A stretch of 64,000 bases of DNA from Marinospirillum celere (GCF_900112235.1 NZ_FOLH01000007.1:45504-109503); one strand, 5' to 3'; shown: positions 27,724 through 36,258, counted from the stretch's first letter. A program made the numbers and translations. Notes: generated by a model not told the origin, from the sequence alone.

Positions 27724-29439
27724 ATGCATACAATCAATGCGCCTCAACTGGTAGAGAAAATCCTGGCTAACACCCTGGAATCCATCATGATTACTGATCA
27801 AAAAGGGCGCATTCTGAAAGTGAATGCCGCCTTTACTGAGATCACCGGCTACCAGGAAACGGAAGCGCTTGGAAAAACACCTGCCCTGCTTAGGTCTGAG
27901 CGCCACCCGGTTAGCTTTTATGAATCCATCTGGACAGAAATCGAGCGAGAGGGTAGTTGGTCGGGTGAGGTTTGGAATCGTCGTAAGACAGGAGAGATCT
28001 ATCTGCAGTGGCTGTCCATTAATGCCTTGGAAAATACGACTGGCGAAACAACTCACTATGTGGCGATTTCACACGATCTAAGCGAGCTTCGAGCCAGAGA
28101 AGCCGAAGTTGAATTTCTGGCCTTTAATGATCCCCTGACTCGGTTGGGCAATCGTAAACTCTTAATGAGTCGCCTGGATCAAGCCTTGGCAAGCTGCCGT
28201 GACCAGGGTGAGGTTTTGGGGTTGATGATTATTGATGTTGGTCGCTTGAGACCAATTAACGATCACTTTGGTCTGACTTCAGGAGATGAGGTGATCAGAC
28301 TGCAGGCTGAGCGCTTGAATCAGGTGGTTGAAGCTTCTGATACGCTGGTGCGTTTGCAGGCTGATACCTTTGCACTTTTACGGCATCGTCAGGCTGATGC
28401 CGCGGCCATGTCACGTTTGGCAACGACTATCTTGGATAGACTCAGTGAAGGGCTGACGCTGGATGATAAATCACTATTGATGCGCCCCAGTGTGGGTATG
28501 GCCTTCTTTCCCCAGGATGCTCTGCATAAAGAAGGTTTGATGCAGGCGGCAGAGCATGCGCATTTGCAGGCAAAAAATGCCGGTCGTCAGACCTACTGCT
28601 TTTTTGATCATCGTCAACATTATCAGCAGCAGAGAAAGCAGCTGATCGAACAGGACCTGAGCCAAGTGTTGGGTGTGCAGCAGGAACCCGGGTTACAACT
28701 TTACTTTCAACCCAAGGTTTGTTTGGCCAGTGGCCGCATCTGTGGAGCAGAAGCTTTATTACGCTGGCAGCATCCAACTTTGGGCTGGGTTTCACCAGGT
28801 GAGTTCATACCCATAGCAGAACAAAGCCATCTTTGTGTGCGCCTGGACCGATGGGTGCTGAGTAGAGTTGTTGAGCACTTGGCTAGCTGGAAGGCCAGGG
28901 GGCTGGGTCTCTATCAGCTAGCGGTTAACCTTTCGGCTCACCAGTTGGATCAGGAAGACTTTGCTGAATGGCTGGATACCCGGGTTCAATCAGCAGGACT
29001 CAAGGCTTCCAACCTGCAGCTGGAAATTACCGAAGGCGCGATGATACGTAATGGCGATGCCGCAGTCGCCCTGCTTAAGGACTTGCAGCAACGGGGGTAT
29101 TCCATCTCCTTGGATGACTTTGGTACAGGTTATTCCAGCCTTTCCTATCTGGATAGCCTGCCTTTGAATGAGTTAAAGATAGATAGAAGTTTCTTACCCC
29201 GTTTGCGTCAGGACCAGCGTTCTATCAAGCTGCTGCGTTCCATTGCCCAACTGGCGCAGGGCCTGGGTCTGGAAGTGGTAGTTGAAGGTGTCGAAGATGA
29301 TCACCAGGTGGCCCTGTTGAACCAGTTTGGCCATATTAAAGTGCAGGGCTATTATTTTTACCGTCCTCTGCCTGAAGAGGCCTTCAAAAAACTATTGCCT
29401 GGCGCGAAGGCCAAGGAGGAACTTCCCCTATGCCACTAA
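27724..29439 (+). CDS. PAS-GGDEF-EAL phosphodiesterase with degenerate GGDEF
   Basis: 571 aa. PAS domain (about 5-120), GGDEF-like domain (about 130-290) and EAL domain (about 305-560). The GGDEF motif is replaced by QADTF near 210-214, so cyclase activity should be lost. The EAL core is intact: EALLRW near 342, LEITEGAMI, DDFGTGYSSLSYL, LKIDRSFL and VVEGVED. So the protein most likely degrades c-di-GMP, with the dead GGDEF as a GTP sensor or scaffold. ATG 27724 is preferred to 27655 because the extra 23 residues are not part of the PAS fold. Overlaps the next gene by 10 bp. Confidence 0.88.
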   Translation: MHTINAPQLVEKILANTLESIMITDQKGRILKVNAAFTEITGYQETEALGKTPALLRSERHPVSFYESIWTEIEREGSWSGEVWNRRKTGEIYLQWLSINALENTTGETTHYVAISHDLSELRAREAEVEFLAFNDPLTRLGNRKLLMSRLDQALASCRDQGEVLGLMIIDVGRLRPINDHFGLTSGDEVIRLQAERLNQVVEASDTLVRLQADTFALLRHRQADAAAMSRLATTILDRLSEGLTLDDKSLLMRPSVGMAFFPQDALHKEGLMQAAEHAHLQAKNAGRQTYCFFDHRQHYQQQRKQLIEQDLSQVLGVQQEPGLQLYFQPKVCLASGRICGAEALLRWQHPTLGWVSPGEFIPIAEQSHLCVRLDRWVLSRVVEHLASWKARGLGLYQLAVNLSAHQLDQEDFAEWLDTRVQSAGLKASNLQLEITEGAMIRNGDAAVALLKDLQQRGYSISLDDFGTGYSSLSYLDSLPLNELKIDRSFLPRLRQDQRSIKLLRSIAQLAQGLGLEVVVEGVEDDHQVALLNQFGHIKVQGYYFYRPLPEEAFKKLLPGAKAKEELPLCH

Positions 29440-30701
29440 AGAAAGCCGCTCCTTTTTTGCCCATTGCACTTGATCAGGCCAGTAATCCGGTTCTGGTTAC
29501 TGATGCGCGCCTGGAAGAGCCAGGACCCAGAATTCTTTACATCAATCAGGCCTTCACCCGGATGACGGGTTACCAGTGGCAGGATCTGGAAGGGAAGACG
29601 CCACGTATTCTTCAAGGTCGCCGTACTGACCGTCAGGAGTTGGCGCGTTTGAGTGAGACCTTGAAGCAGGGCAGGGAATTTAAAGGCTCAAATGTCAATT
29701 ATCGTAAGGATGGCAGCCCCTATTTGGTGGAATGGAATATTAGCCCGGTTAAGGATGAGATCGGTCAAATTACCCATTTTATCTCTATACAAAGGGACAT
29801 CAGTCAAAGACGCGAGGAAGAGCATTTCAGTCGTACCCTGCTGAAAAATATTGGCGAAGGCGTGTTTGGGGTAGATGCTGAGGGGCGTTTTACCTTTATT
29901 AACCCGGCTGGTTTAAAGCTTTTGGGCTACAGCCATGAAGAGGAGCTCCTGGGTCAGAACAGCCATCAACTGATTCACCACTCTTATCCGGACGGTCGTT
30001 CCTATCCGACAGAAGCCTGCCCCATTCATCAAGCCATCAATAGCGGATTGAGTGCTGATCAGTGGCATGAAGACTGGTTTTGGCGTCAGGACGCCAGCGG
30101 TTTTCCAGTTGAAATCTACGCGACCCCCTTATGGCAGGAACTGGGTCAGGTGTTTGGTGGTGTGGTCACTTTCCGGGATATCTCTGAGCGCAAACGCTTG
30201 GAAGGTGAGCTGCAGCAATTGGCCTACCATGACCAACTGACCCAACTTTATAATCGCCATGCCTTCTATGAGCTGCTGGAGCAGGAAGCGGCAAGAGCCC
30301 AACGCTATCAAACACGTTTTTCTCTGGTCATGTTTGACCTGGATTACTTCAAGAAAATCAATGATAACTATGGCCATCATTTGGGTGACCAGGTGCTGAT
30401 CAAGGTGGCTGAGCTGGCAACCGAGCGGATGCGCATTAATGATGCCGTGTGTCGTTGGGGTGGTGAAGAGTTTATGGTTCTGTTGCCGGAAACCAGCTTG
30501 AGCCGGGCAGCCAAGCTGGCCGAAGCCTTTCGTAAAAAACTGGAGGCGGCCTGTTTTCCAGAGGTGGGTCGGGTCACAGCCAGCTTGGGGGTGGTTGAAT
30601 ACTGTCCGGATGAAAGCCTGGATCAATTGACACTGAGGGCGGATACGGCTCTCTATGAGGCCAAGGAAGCAGGGCGCAATCAAGTCATGGTGGGTTACTG
30701 A
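29430..30701 (+). CDS. PAS-PAS diguanylate cyclase
   Basis: 423 aa. Two PAS/PAC units (about 10-125 and 135-255) and a GGDEF domain (about 265-423). The motif WGGEEF near 342-347 is active-type, preceded five residues earlier by RIND, an RxxD feedback site. It overlaps the upstream EAL gene by 10 bp, so a cyclase and a phosphodiesterase are translated from one message. Its end overlaps the convergent GGCT-like gene by 7 bp. Confidence 0.9.
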   Translation: MPLKKAAPFLPIALDQASNPVLVTDARLEEPGPRILYINQAFTRMTGYQWQDLEGKTPRILQGRRTDRQELARLSETLKQGREFKGSNVNYRKDGSPYLVEWNISPVKDEIGQITHFISIQRDISQRREEEHFSRTLLKNIGEGVFGVDAEGRFTFINPAGLKLLGYSHEEELLGQNSHQLIHHSYPDGRSYPTEACPIHQAINSGLSADQWHEDWFWRQDASGFPVEIYATPLWQELGQVFGGVVTFRDISERKRLEGELQQLAYHDQLTQLYNRHAFYELLEQEAARAQRYQTRFSLVMFDLDYFKKINDNYGHHLGDQVLIKVAELATERMRINDAVCRWGGEEFMVLLPETSLSRAAKLAEAFRKKLEAACFPEVGRVTASLGVVEYCPDESLDQLTLRADTALYEAKEAGRNQVMVGY

Positions 30702-31159
30702 TTAGTATCTCCTCCCAGCCCCAGTAGGTGGTACACCCAGGCTTCTTGGCCATTGTCCAGTTGGTGCAACCTGCGCTCATAGCGGATGCCAATTCTTTCA
30801 TAGCGGTCCAGTCTGTTCAGCTCTGCTGGGGTGGCTTCAAAGACAATACCTTCGACATAAGTGTCCAGGTCGGCCTCGACCAAATTGAGGGCTTCCCGTT
30901 CAAAGCCAGCCAAGCGAGCAGGTTCACCGGCAGAAATCCGCCGTGTGACCACCATTCTGACCCAGGGGCTTTTTAAGGTGCCATAAGCAAAGACTTTTTG
31001 GGTTTCGGTGACTTCCTCCAGATAGAAGTCAGCTGGAGGTTGAAAAAGCCAGGGGCTTTGCCAGATTAGCCACCAGTAGCTGGCCAGTAGCAGCGGCAAA
31101 ATAGCAAATAATGAAATGAGGGTTTGTGTACGTGAAAGGCGATATTTTCCTTTTCTCAA
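30695..31159 (-). CDS. Membrane-anchored gamma-glutamylcyclotransferase-like protein
   Basis: About 154 aa. An N-terminal membrane helix (about 10-30, LFAILPLLLASYWWLIW) leads into a GGCT/AIG2-like domain with the signature FAYGTLKSP, then a Glu-containing region (EFEREALNLVEAD) and LDRYERIG. GGCT domains release 5-oxoproline from gamma-glutamyl amines. Start: TTG at 31159 has AAGGAGG 4 nt upstream; GTG at 31174 is in frame but contains the ribosome site in its own codons, so TTG is favoured. Most family members are soluble; the anchor is unusual. Confidence 0.75.
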   Translation of the reverse strand: MRKGKYRLSRTQTLISLFAILPLLLASYWWLIWQSPWLFQPPADFYLEEVTETQKVFAYGTLKSPWVRMVVTRRISAGEPARLAGFEREALNLVEADLDTYVEGIVFEATPAELNRLDRYERIGIRYERRLHQLDNGQEAWVYHLLGLGGDTNQ

Positions 31160-31323
31160 GTAACCTCCTTGCACTCTAAGGCGTTAGGATTTGCATTTCA
31201 GCTTAACAAAGGTTGCCTGTGTTTGCTGTTAAAGATCAAAAACTTTAACCAGGTCAGGTTTTTTCCAGTTAAGGCTCTGCTATGCTTGGGGTTTACACGT
31301 TTACAACATGGAAAGGCAGGCTG

Positions 31324-31917
31324 ATGAAACAGATCAATACCCTGAGACACAAAATTATCCAGTTGTTGAGCCGCTTGGAATTCTTTAAGAGTTTTCCGGA
31401 TACTGATAAACAGCTCCTGGTTGAAGGCAAGGGCATGATTGTCTTGGCTGAAGAGGGTGAATATGTCATCAAGCAAGGGAGTGTCGACCCAACACTTTAC
31501 ATTCCACTCAGTGGTGAGTTGGAAGTGCGCATGACCAATCAGTCCGGCAAGGAAGTTCGTATTGCCAGCATTCCGCCCGGTGAAACCGTAGGGGAGGTCG
31601 CTTTCTTAACAGATAGTCCACGCACGGCCAGCGTGGTAGCTGTTCGTCAGACCGTTTTATTTCGCTGTAACCGCGTTGCCTTGCGTAACCTGGCACCAAC
31701 AGCCAGGGAAAGGATTAAGGACCAGATTATCCTCAAGCTGGTAGAGCGTTTGGAGCATCAAAACCGTGAATTGAGTAACAAAGGCGGCGTTGCCAAGCCT
31801 GCTGCTCCAGCGGCGGACACTGAAACAGCCAAGCAAAAGAAAGCGTCTGAGGAATCAGTTGCGCAAGAAGGGGAAGAAAAAGGGGATAAGGAGCATCAAA
31901 GCGAGGATACGAAATAG
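31324..31917 (+). CDS. Cyclic nucleotide-binding domain protein
   Basis: 197 aa. One cNMP-binding domain (about 20-140): VIKQGSVDPTLYIPLSGELEV, IPPGETVGEVAFLTDSPRTASV, which is the phosphate-binding cassette with conserved Gly-Glu and Arg-Thr/Ala. No HTH follows, so it is not a Crp-type activator. The last 50 residues are Ala/Lys/Glu-rich and probably disordered. ATG 31324 is chosen (AGGCAGG upstream) over 31282. The tail overlaps 63 bp of the convergent AbrB gene. Confidence 0.8.
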   Translation: MKQINTLRHKIIQLLSRLEFFKSFPDTDKQLLVEGKGMIVLAEEGEYVIKQGSVDPTLYIPLSGELEVRMTNQSGKEVRIASIPPGETVGEVAFLTDSPRTASVVAVRQTVLFRCNRVALRNLAPTARERIKDQIILKLVERLEHQNRELSNKGGVAKPAAPAADTETAKQKKASEESVAQEGEEKGDKEHQSEDTK

Positions 31918-32937
31918 GTGGTGAGCAGCAATAAATACCGGGTCTATACCCAAGGCCAGAGCGACCATGGCCATTTCGCCTATGCCTCCGGGTGTCATGG
32001 TCAGTAAGGCAGTTGGAAAAGGCAGGCCTAGTAGCCAAACCATTAAAAAGGCAGCAAAGCTCGCCATTACGAGAGCAACCAGGGTGGCTCCCAGGGCATG
32101 CTTTCCCAGCCAAAGTATTTCTTTAATAGGCATACCGTAGAAGCGTGCGCCTATAGACCCTCCCAAAACCATAAAGGTAGCTGCAACCAGATAGGGACCA
32201 CCAGAAAAGGGGTAGCCTGCCAGAGCTGCGGCCACGCTCATAAAAAGCGGTGCGGTAAATTCAGGTGTGGGAAGGCGTAGCTGTTTACCCAGCCACCAGG
32301 CTGGAAAGATGCCCAGCAGCAGCCATAGATTTTCGGTGGACTGAAAGAGCGGGTTTTCATCGACATCAGGTGCGGTATAAAACAGCCAGAACAGGGAGGG
32401 TACTAAAAGCACCACGAAGGTTAGGCGCAGAGCATGAGCTAAAGCAATTTTACGTTCATCACCGCCTGCCTGCCCGCCGATCAGAATCATTGAAGTCATG
32501 GCTCCAGGCACAGCTGAAAACCAAGCTGAAGCCTTATCAAAACCGGCCACCTTGCGAAAATAATAAGCTACGCCAAAAATAATCAGTAGAACACCTAAGC
32601 TTAAAAGTGCCAGACTCGCAGGCCAGCTACTCGCTTGTTGCAGTGTCTCCTGACTGGTTTGCCCACCCAAAACCATGCCCAGGCTACCTAAAAAGACAGC
32701 GCGGATACGCGGTTTGATGCCTACCGGTAATCCATAGAGGGAGACCAGTAGATTGGCTAGCAGGGGGCCCAACATCCAGGCCAGAGGGATTTGCAGCCAA
32801 TGGAAAACCAGGCCACCCAGAAGGCCGACCCAAAGGGTGTTGAAAAGTCTGATGGCAACCGAAAAATGCACAGGGCTTTTCCAGAACGGGGAAGGTTTGA
32901 AAGGCGTGAGAATAACAGAAATAGCCGGGGTGGTCAT
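31855..32937 (-). CDS. AbrB family membrane transporter
   Basis: 360 aa, about ten membrane segments in two related halves, the AbrB duplication family once mislabelled ammonia monooxygenase. Seen: LPLAWMLGPLLANLLV-like repeat in half one (IPLAWMLGPLLANLL), SAVPGAMTSMILIGGQAGG and, in half two, LTMTPGGIGEMAMVALALG, the duplicated Pro-Gly motifs of the family. Substrate unknown. Divergent from gabT with a 67-bp gap, and overlapping the cNMP gene tail by 63 bp. Confidence 0.85.
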   Translation of the reverse strand: MTTPAISVILTPFKPSPFWKSPVHFSVAIRLFNTLWVGLLGGLVFHWLQIPLAWMLGPLLANLLVSLYGLPVGIKPRIRAVFLGSLGMVLGGQTSQETLQQASSWPASLALLSLGVLLIIFGVAYYFRKVAGFDKASAWFSAVPGAMTSMILIGGQAGGDERKIALAHALRLTFVVLLVPSLFWLFYTAPDVDENPLFQSTENLWLLLGIFPAWWLGKQLRLPTPEFTAPLFMSVAAALAGYPFSGGPYLVAATFMVLGGSIGARFYGMPIKEILWLGKHALGATLVALVMASFAAFLMVWLLGLPFPTALLTMTPGGIGEMAMVALALGIDPVFIAAHHLFRILALMLLIPFFFPFLRN

Positions 32938-33004
32938 AAGTGGCCTTCAGGTGCTACCTTTGCAAGAGAAGCATCCCGTCCTTGACCTTTGGAGTAGAAA
33001 GATT

Positions 33005-34279
33005 ATGAGCAAAACCAATGCAGCCCTGATCGAACGCAAGAACCAGGCCGTTGCCGCCGGTGTTGGTCTGGTCCATCCTGTTTTTTTGGATTCTGCCGAG
33101 AATGCAACGGTTAAAGACGTGGAAGGCCGAGAATACATCGACTTTGCCGGTGGCATAGCCGTTCTTAATACCGGTCACCTGCATCCCAAGGTGAAGGCCG
33201 CTGTTGCTGAACAGCTGGAAAAACTTTCACATACCTGTTTTATGGTGATGGGTTATGAGCCCTATGTTGAAGTTTGCGAAAAGATTAATGATCTGGCGGT
33301 GGGTTCTGGCCCCAAAAAAACAGCTCTTTTCACCTCTGGTGCGGAAGCAGTAGAAAATGCGGTTAAAGTTGCCCGCGCCCACACTGGCCGTACCGGGGTG
33401 ATTGCCTTTGGTGCTGCCTATCATGGTCGTACCCTGGCGACTCTGGCCCTTAACGGCAAGGTGGCTCCCTATGCTTCAGGTATGGGCCTGATGCCGGGTG
33501 ATGTCTTCCGTGCGCTCTATCCTTGCGAGCTGCACGGTGTAACCACCGAGGATGCTTTGGCTTCCGTAGAGCGCATCTTCAAATTTGATGCCGAGCCAAA
33601 AGATATCGCCGCGATTATTCTGGAACCTGTTCAGGGTGAGGGTGGCTTCTATGTAGCTCCGAAAGAATTTATGGCTGGCCTGCGCAAACTCTGTGACCAG
33701 TATGGCATCGTCCTGATTGCCGACGAAGTACAAACCGGCGCTGGGCGTACCGGCACCTTCTTTGCCATGGAGCAGATGGGTGTAGAGCCGGATATCACCA
33801 CCTTTGCCAAATCCATTGCCGGTGGTTTCCCCTTGTCAGGCATTGTGGGTAAAGCAGAAGTGATGGACTCCATTGCACCCGGTGGCTTGGGTGGCACCTA
33901 TGGTGGTAGCCCCATAGCCTGTGCCGCTGCCCTGGGTGTTTTCCAGGCGTTTGAAGAAGAAAAGCTGCTGGAACGCAGTCGCAAGGTAGGTGAAACCATT
34001 ACTTCCGAGCTTAAAGCCTTGGCCAAAGACTACCCAGTTATCGCCGACGTGCGCGGCCTGGGAGCGATGATTGCTATGGAGTTCTTTACCAAAGAGGGCA
34101 AGCCGGACAGTGAAATGCCCGGCAAGATTCTGACCAAAGCTCGCGAGAAGGGCTTGATTCTGCTTTCCTGCGGCCTTTACGGAAATGTAGTGCGTATTCT
34201 GGTACCTCTCACCGTGCCCGACGAGCAGCTGCAGAAGGGCCTGAAGATTATTCGTGAGTGTGTTAGCGAACTAGCCTAA
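33005..34279 (+). CDS. gabT: 4-aminobutyrate (or 5-aminovalerate) aminotransferase
   Basis: 424-aa class III PLP aminotransferase, transferring the amino group of GABA to 2-oxoglutarate. Seen: TSGAEAVENAVK near 110-121, AYHGRTLATL near 138, ILEPVQGEGGF near 204-214, ADEVQTGAGRTG near 240 and the PLP lysine in TTFAKSIAGG near 267. ATG 33005 follows GGAG; an in-frame 84-codon extension upstream has no support. Because glutaryl-CoA genes lie beyond the adjacent island, it may act as DavT on 5-aminovalerate in lysine breakdown; GabT and DavT cannot be separated by eye. Confidence 0.88.
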   Translation: MSKTNAALIERKNQAVAAGVGLVHPVFLDSAENATVKDVEGREYIDFAGGIAVLNTGHLHPKVKAAVAEQLEKLSHTCFMVMGYEPYVEVCEKINDLAVGSGPKKTALFTSGAEAVENAVKVARAHTGRTGVIAFGAAYHGRTLATLALNGKVAPYASGMGLMPGDVFRALYPCELHGVTTEDALASVERIFKFDAEPKDIAAIILEPVQGEGGFYVAPKEFMAGLRKLCDQYGIVLIADEVQTGAGRTGTFFAMEQMGVEPDITTFAKSIAGGFPLSGIVGKAEVMDSIAPGGLGGTYGGSPIACAAALGVFQAFEEEKLLERSRKVGETITSELKALAKDYPVIADVRGLGAMIAMEFFTKEGKPDSEMPGKILTKAREKGLILLSCGLYGNVVRILVPLTVPDEQLQKGLKIIRECVSELA

Positions 34280-34483
34280 TAATCCCTGGTTTTTTCAACA
34301 GCTCGGGGCGTTTAGTCACTTTATAATAGCCGGCTAAACCGCCTCGAGTTAACCGCCACCGCAGGATGCGCGTCGGAAAAAAGCGCAAATTAGTCAACCC
34401 GCAGCGGTGTGGTCACCCTAGTCAGGCAAGGAGTTACAGAGATATGGAGTTATCGATTCAATTTAAAACTACCCTGCAGCTTC

Positions 34484-34539
34484 ACAAAACAATACGGACC
34501 AGCGGACGCTAACGCGACGCTGACCTATGGTCGTTAGAT
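34484..34539. other. Possible degenerate attC site at the left of the cassette island
   Basis: A core-like GTTAGAT (34533-34539) fits the integron consensus GTTRRRY and lies only 12 nt before the ATG of the first island gene, the usual cassette layout. Upstream are imperfect inverted arms GGACCAGCG (34496-34504) and CGCTGACC (34518-34525), and an AAC-ending 7-mer at 34484-34490 that only partly matches RYYYAAC. The 56-bp size is normal for attC. A 22-codon reading frame from ATG 34444, with AAGGAG upstream, stops inside the site at 34510 and might be a cassette relic. Weakest of the sites. Confidence 0.35.
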
Positions 34540-34550
34540 ATTGGTGAAAT

Positions 34551-35303
34551 ATGATTGGAATATCTGAACCATCAGTCAAATCATTGTTTATCGAAATGCG
34601 ATTCAATGATCAGCCATTGGCTACGGGCACTGCATTTTTGGTAAATGGAAAGAATGGTCCTCTATTAATCACAAACAGGCATAACGTGACAGGGCGAAAC
34701 CCATATACCGGTGAACCGCTATCTAGTACGGCGGGTGTACCAAACCAAATGGTGATAGTACATAACCGAAAAGGGAGATTAGGTGAGTGGGTCACACGAA
34801 CTGAGCTGATCTTAGACCCTGAGGAAAATCCTTTGTGGATCGAGCATCCTACATTAGGCGGGGATGCAGACTTTGTTGCTTTACCTCTGACGGCTCTGGA
34901 TGATGTGGAAATAGTTCCATATGATGTATTTAACACCGGCCCGAAGTTCAATGTTGGTCCAGCTGATATTCTTAGCGTCGTAGGCTTTCCTTTTGGTCTG
35001 CAAGCAGGTGGATCTTTGGCGGTTTGGGCTACTGGATTCATGGCTTCGGAACCTGATGTTGATTTCAATAATTGGCCTGTATTTCTTATTGATTGCCGAA
35101 GCCGCCAAGGGCAATCGGGATCGGCAGTCATAGCACACCGTGCTGAAGGGACGGCAATGATGATTGATGGCAAGCTCGGAAGCTTTACGAACACTGTTTA
35201 TAAATTCCTCGGCATTTATAGCGGACGAATAAACAAAGAGTCAGATTTAGGTATCGTTTGGCGGGCATCCGCTATTCAAGAGCTTGTTGAGTCTATAGAG
35301 TGA
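34551..35303 (+). CDS. Trypsin-like serine peptidase (cassette-borne)
   Basis: 250 aa, cytosolic by prediction because no signal peptide is seen. Trypsin-like fold with the three catalytic positions: His in ITNRHNVTG near residue 44, Asp in GDADFVALPL near 105, Ser in GQSGSAVI near 188. So the enzyme should be active. The last base of the stop codon starts an attC-like site, and the ATG lies 12 nt after a core-like GTTAGAT, both typical of integron cassettes. No specific family name is recognised. Similar standalone proteases occur in defence islands, but a defence role here is only a hypothesis. Confidence 0.75.
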   Translation: MIGISEPSVKSLFIEMRFNDQPLATGTAFLVNGKNGPLLITNRHNVTGRNPYTGEPLSSTAGVPNQMVIVHNRKGRLGEWVTRTELILDPEENPLWIEHPTLGGDADFVALPLTALDDVEIVPYDVFNTGPKFNVGPADILSVVGFPFGLQAGGSLAVWATGFMASEPDVDFNNWPVFLIDCRSRQGQSGSAVIAHRAEGTAMMIDGKLGSFTNTVYKFLGIYSGRINKESDLGIVWRASAIQELVESIE

Positions 35304-35508
35304 TCTAACAATCACACTAAATGCGATAATGTACTTGCCCGACACTCGCAAGCTCGCACGGTTTATGTGAGGCGTTCTGGCTGTAGAAAAACCTCCCTGG
35401 CTATGCTGAAATGAAGCATCCCTGGGCACTTGAAAAATGAACAACAGAGTGCGAGCTGTTGGTAGAAAAAACTGGCTGGAAAGAGGTTTTTCTACAAGTT
35501 CGTTATGT
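35303..35508. other. attC recombination site interrupted by an insertion
   Basis: R''-type box ATCTAAC (35303-35309) begins at the stop codon of the peptidase gene; the R' core GTTATGT is at 35502-35508. If the segment 35377-35504 (insert plus one CGTT copy) is removed, the arms pair well. The left arm after AAC reads AATCACACTAAA; the complement of the right arm reads AACGCCTCACATAAA. Thus TCACA-TAAA aligns with one extra C on the left, the extrahelical base expected of attC. The restored site is about 78 bp. An inner stem CTTGC/GCAAG (35334-35351) is also visible. Confidence 0.6.
35377..35500. mobile_element. MITE-like insertion of about 124 bp
   Basis: Non-coding segment with 14-bp perfect inverted arms, TGTAGAAAAACCTC (35382-35395) and GAGGTTTTTCTACA (35483-35496), flanked by the direct repeat CGTT (35373-35376 and 35501-35504). 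The interior holds a 5-bp hairpin around ATGCT/AGCAT and a partial third copy of GTAGAAAAA at 35463. Its removal with one CGTT copy restores a well-formed attC site. The arms start 4-5 nt inside the proposed ends, so exact termini are uncertain. Parent transposon not identified. Confidence 0.5.
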
Positions 35509-35546
35509 GAATTGACACCTGATACGTTGCAGGGTACGCTCTAAGA

Positions 35547-35825
35547 ATGATACGAAGCTTCAAACACAAGGGTTTGGCCAAATTTTTCAAGTCCGGCAGC
35601 ACTGCAGGGATTCAGGCCGCTCACGCAAAAAGGCTTCGTCTTATTCTCGGTAGATTAAACGCAGCATCGGATGCTAAAGACATGGACTTGCCAGGCCTTC
35701 GGCTGCACGAACTCTCCGGCAATCGCGTCGGCATATGGTCAGTTACCGTTAGCGGTAACTGGCGAGTGACCTTCCGATTCGAAGATGGGGGTGCCGAGAT
35801 TGTGAACTATGAAGATTATCACTGA
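35547..35825 (+). CDS. higB: HigB-type toxin (RelE/ParE superfamily), pair 1
   Basis: 92 aa. HigB/GraT-like ribosome-dependent mRNA interferase: [14 protein letters not shown] opening, a central LPGLRLHEL segment, then [20 protein letters not shown] and VNYEDYH at the end, the conserved Arg and C-terminal Asp-Tyr-His of the family. Toxin precedes antitoxin, as in higBA. It starts 39 nt after the GTTATGT core, so it belongs to the second cassette. Full-length, with no sign of inactivation. Confidence 0.85.
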   Translation: MIRSFKHKGLAKFFKSGSTAGIQAAHAKRLRLILGRLNAASDAKDMDLPGLRLHELSGNRVGIWSVTVSGNWRVTFRFEDGGAEIVNYEDYH

Positions 35826-35835
35826 GGTACCGTCA

Positions 35836-36123
35836 ATGTTGATGCACAACCCTCCCCACCCTGGTGAAGTATTGCGAGAACTTTGTCTTGAGCCACTCGG
35901 CCTCTCCGTTACGGCTGCTGCAGAGGCATTGGGCGTTAGCCGCAAGACTTTGAGTGCCGTGTTGAACGGCAAGGCGGGTATCAGTCCCGAAATGGCTATC
36001 CGGCTCTCTATCGCTTTCGACACCTCTGCAGAAAGCTGGCTGAATCAGCAGTCCCAATATGAGCTCTGGCATGCTGAACAACATCGCAAAGAGCTCAACG
36101 TGAAGAAGCTTGTTGCAGCCTGA
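35836..36123 (+). CDS. higA: HigA-type antitoxin, pair 1
   Basis: 95 aa with an XRE HTH (about residues 20-75): [20 protein letters not shown], then [20 protein letters not shown]. Residues [11 protein letters not shown] are the HigA family tail. ATG 35836 lies 10 bp after higB; ATG 35842 is also in frame. It should neutralise HigB and repress its own promoter. The stop codon again sits at the edge of an attC-like site. Confidence 0.85.
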   Translation: MLMHNPPHPGEVLRELCLEPLGLSVTAAAEALGVSRKTLSAVLNGKAGISPEMAIRLSIAFDTSAESWLNQQSQYELWHAEQHRKELNVKKLVAA

Positions 36124-36229
36124 AGCCGCACATCAAGGTCATGCACCGGATGCCAAAACCTCCGCTTTGATCTTGCACCCATAAAATGGACACCTAGCTC
36201 CATACCAGCTGCAAATGCGGGCGTTATGC
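36117..36229. other. Probable attC site after higBA pair 1
   Basis: R' core GTTATGC at 36223-36229, preceded by GGC as in many attC sites. The complement of the right arm (GCATAACGCCCGCA) aligns with the left segment CCTGAAGCCGCA at the higA stop codon, sharing CCGCA, although the left AAC has become AAG. Inner pairings include ATCAAGG with CTTTGAT and ATGGA with TCCAT. Length about 113 bp. Position at a stop codon and the core match support it; the degenerate left box reduces certainty. Confidence 0.45.
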
Positions 36230-36258
36230 TTCTTCTTCCAGCCAATAGCCCCAGATAG

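Noticed and set aside
30129..30683. 184-codon minus-strand frame inside the PAS-GGDEF gene
   Set aside because: Antisense to a well-supported domain; no ribosome site or recognisable motif.
32753..33004. 84-codon in-frame extension upstream of gabT
   Set aside because: The extension runs antisense through the start of the AbrB transporter gene, and ATG 33005 has a ribosome site and the normal protein start.
34444..34512. 22-codon peptide gene with AAGGAG upstream, ending inside the left attC-like site
   Set aside because: Too short and without similarity; mentioned under the attC entry only as a possible cassette relic.
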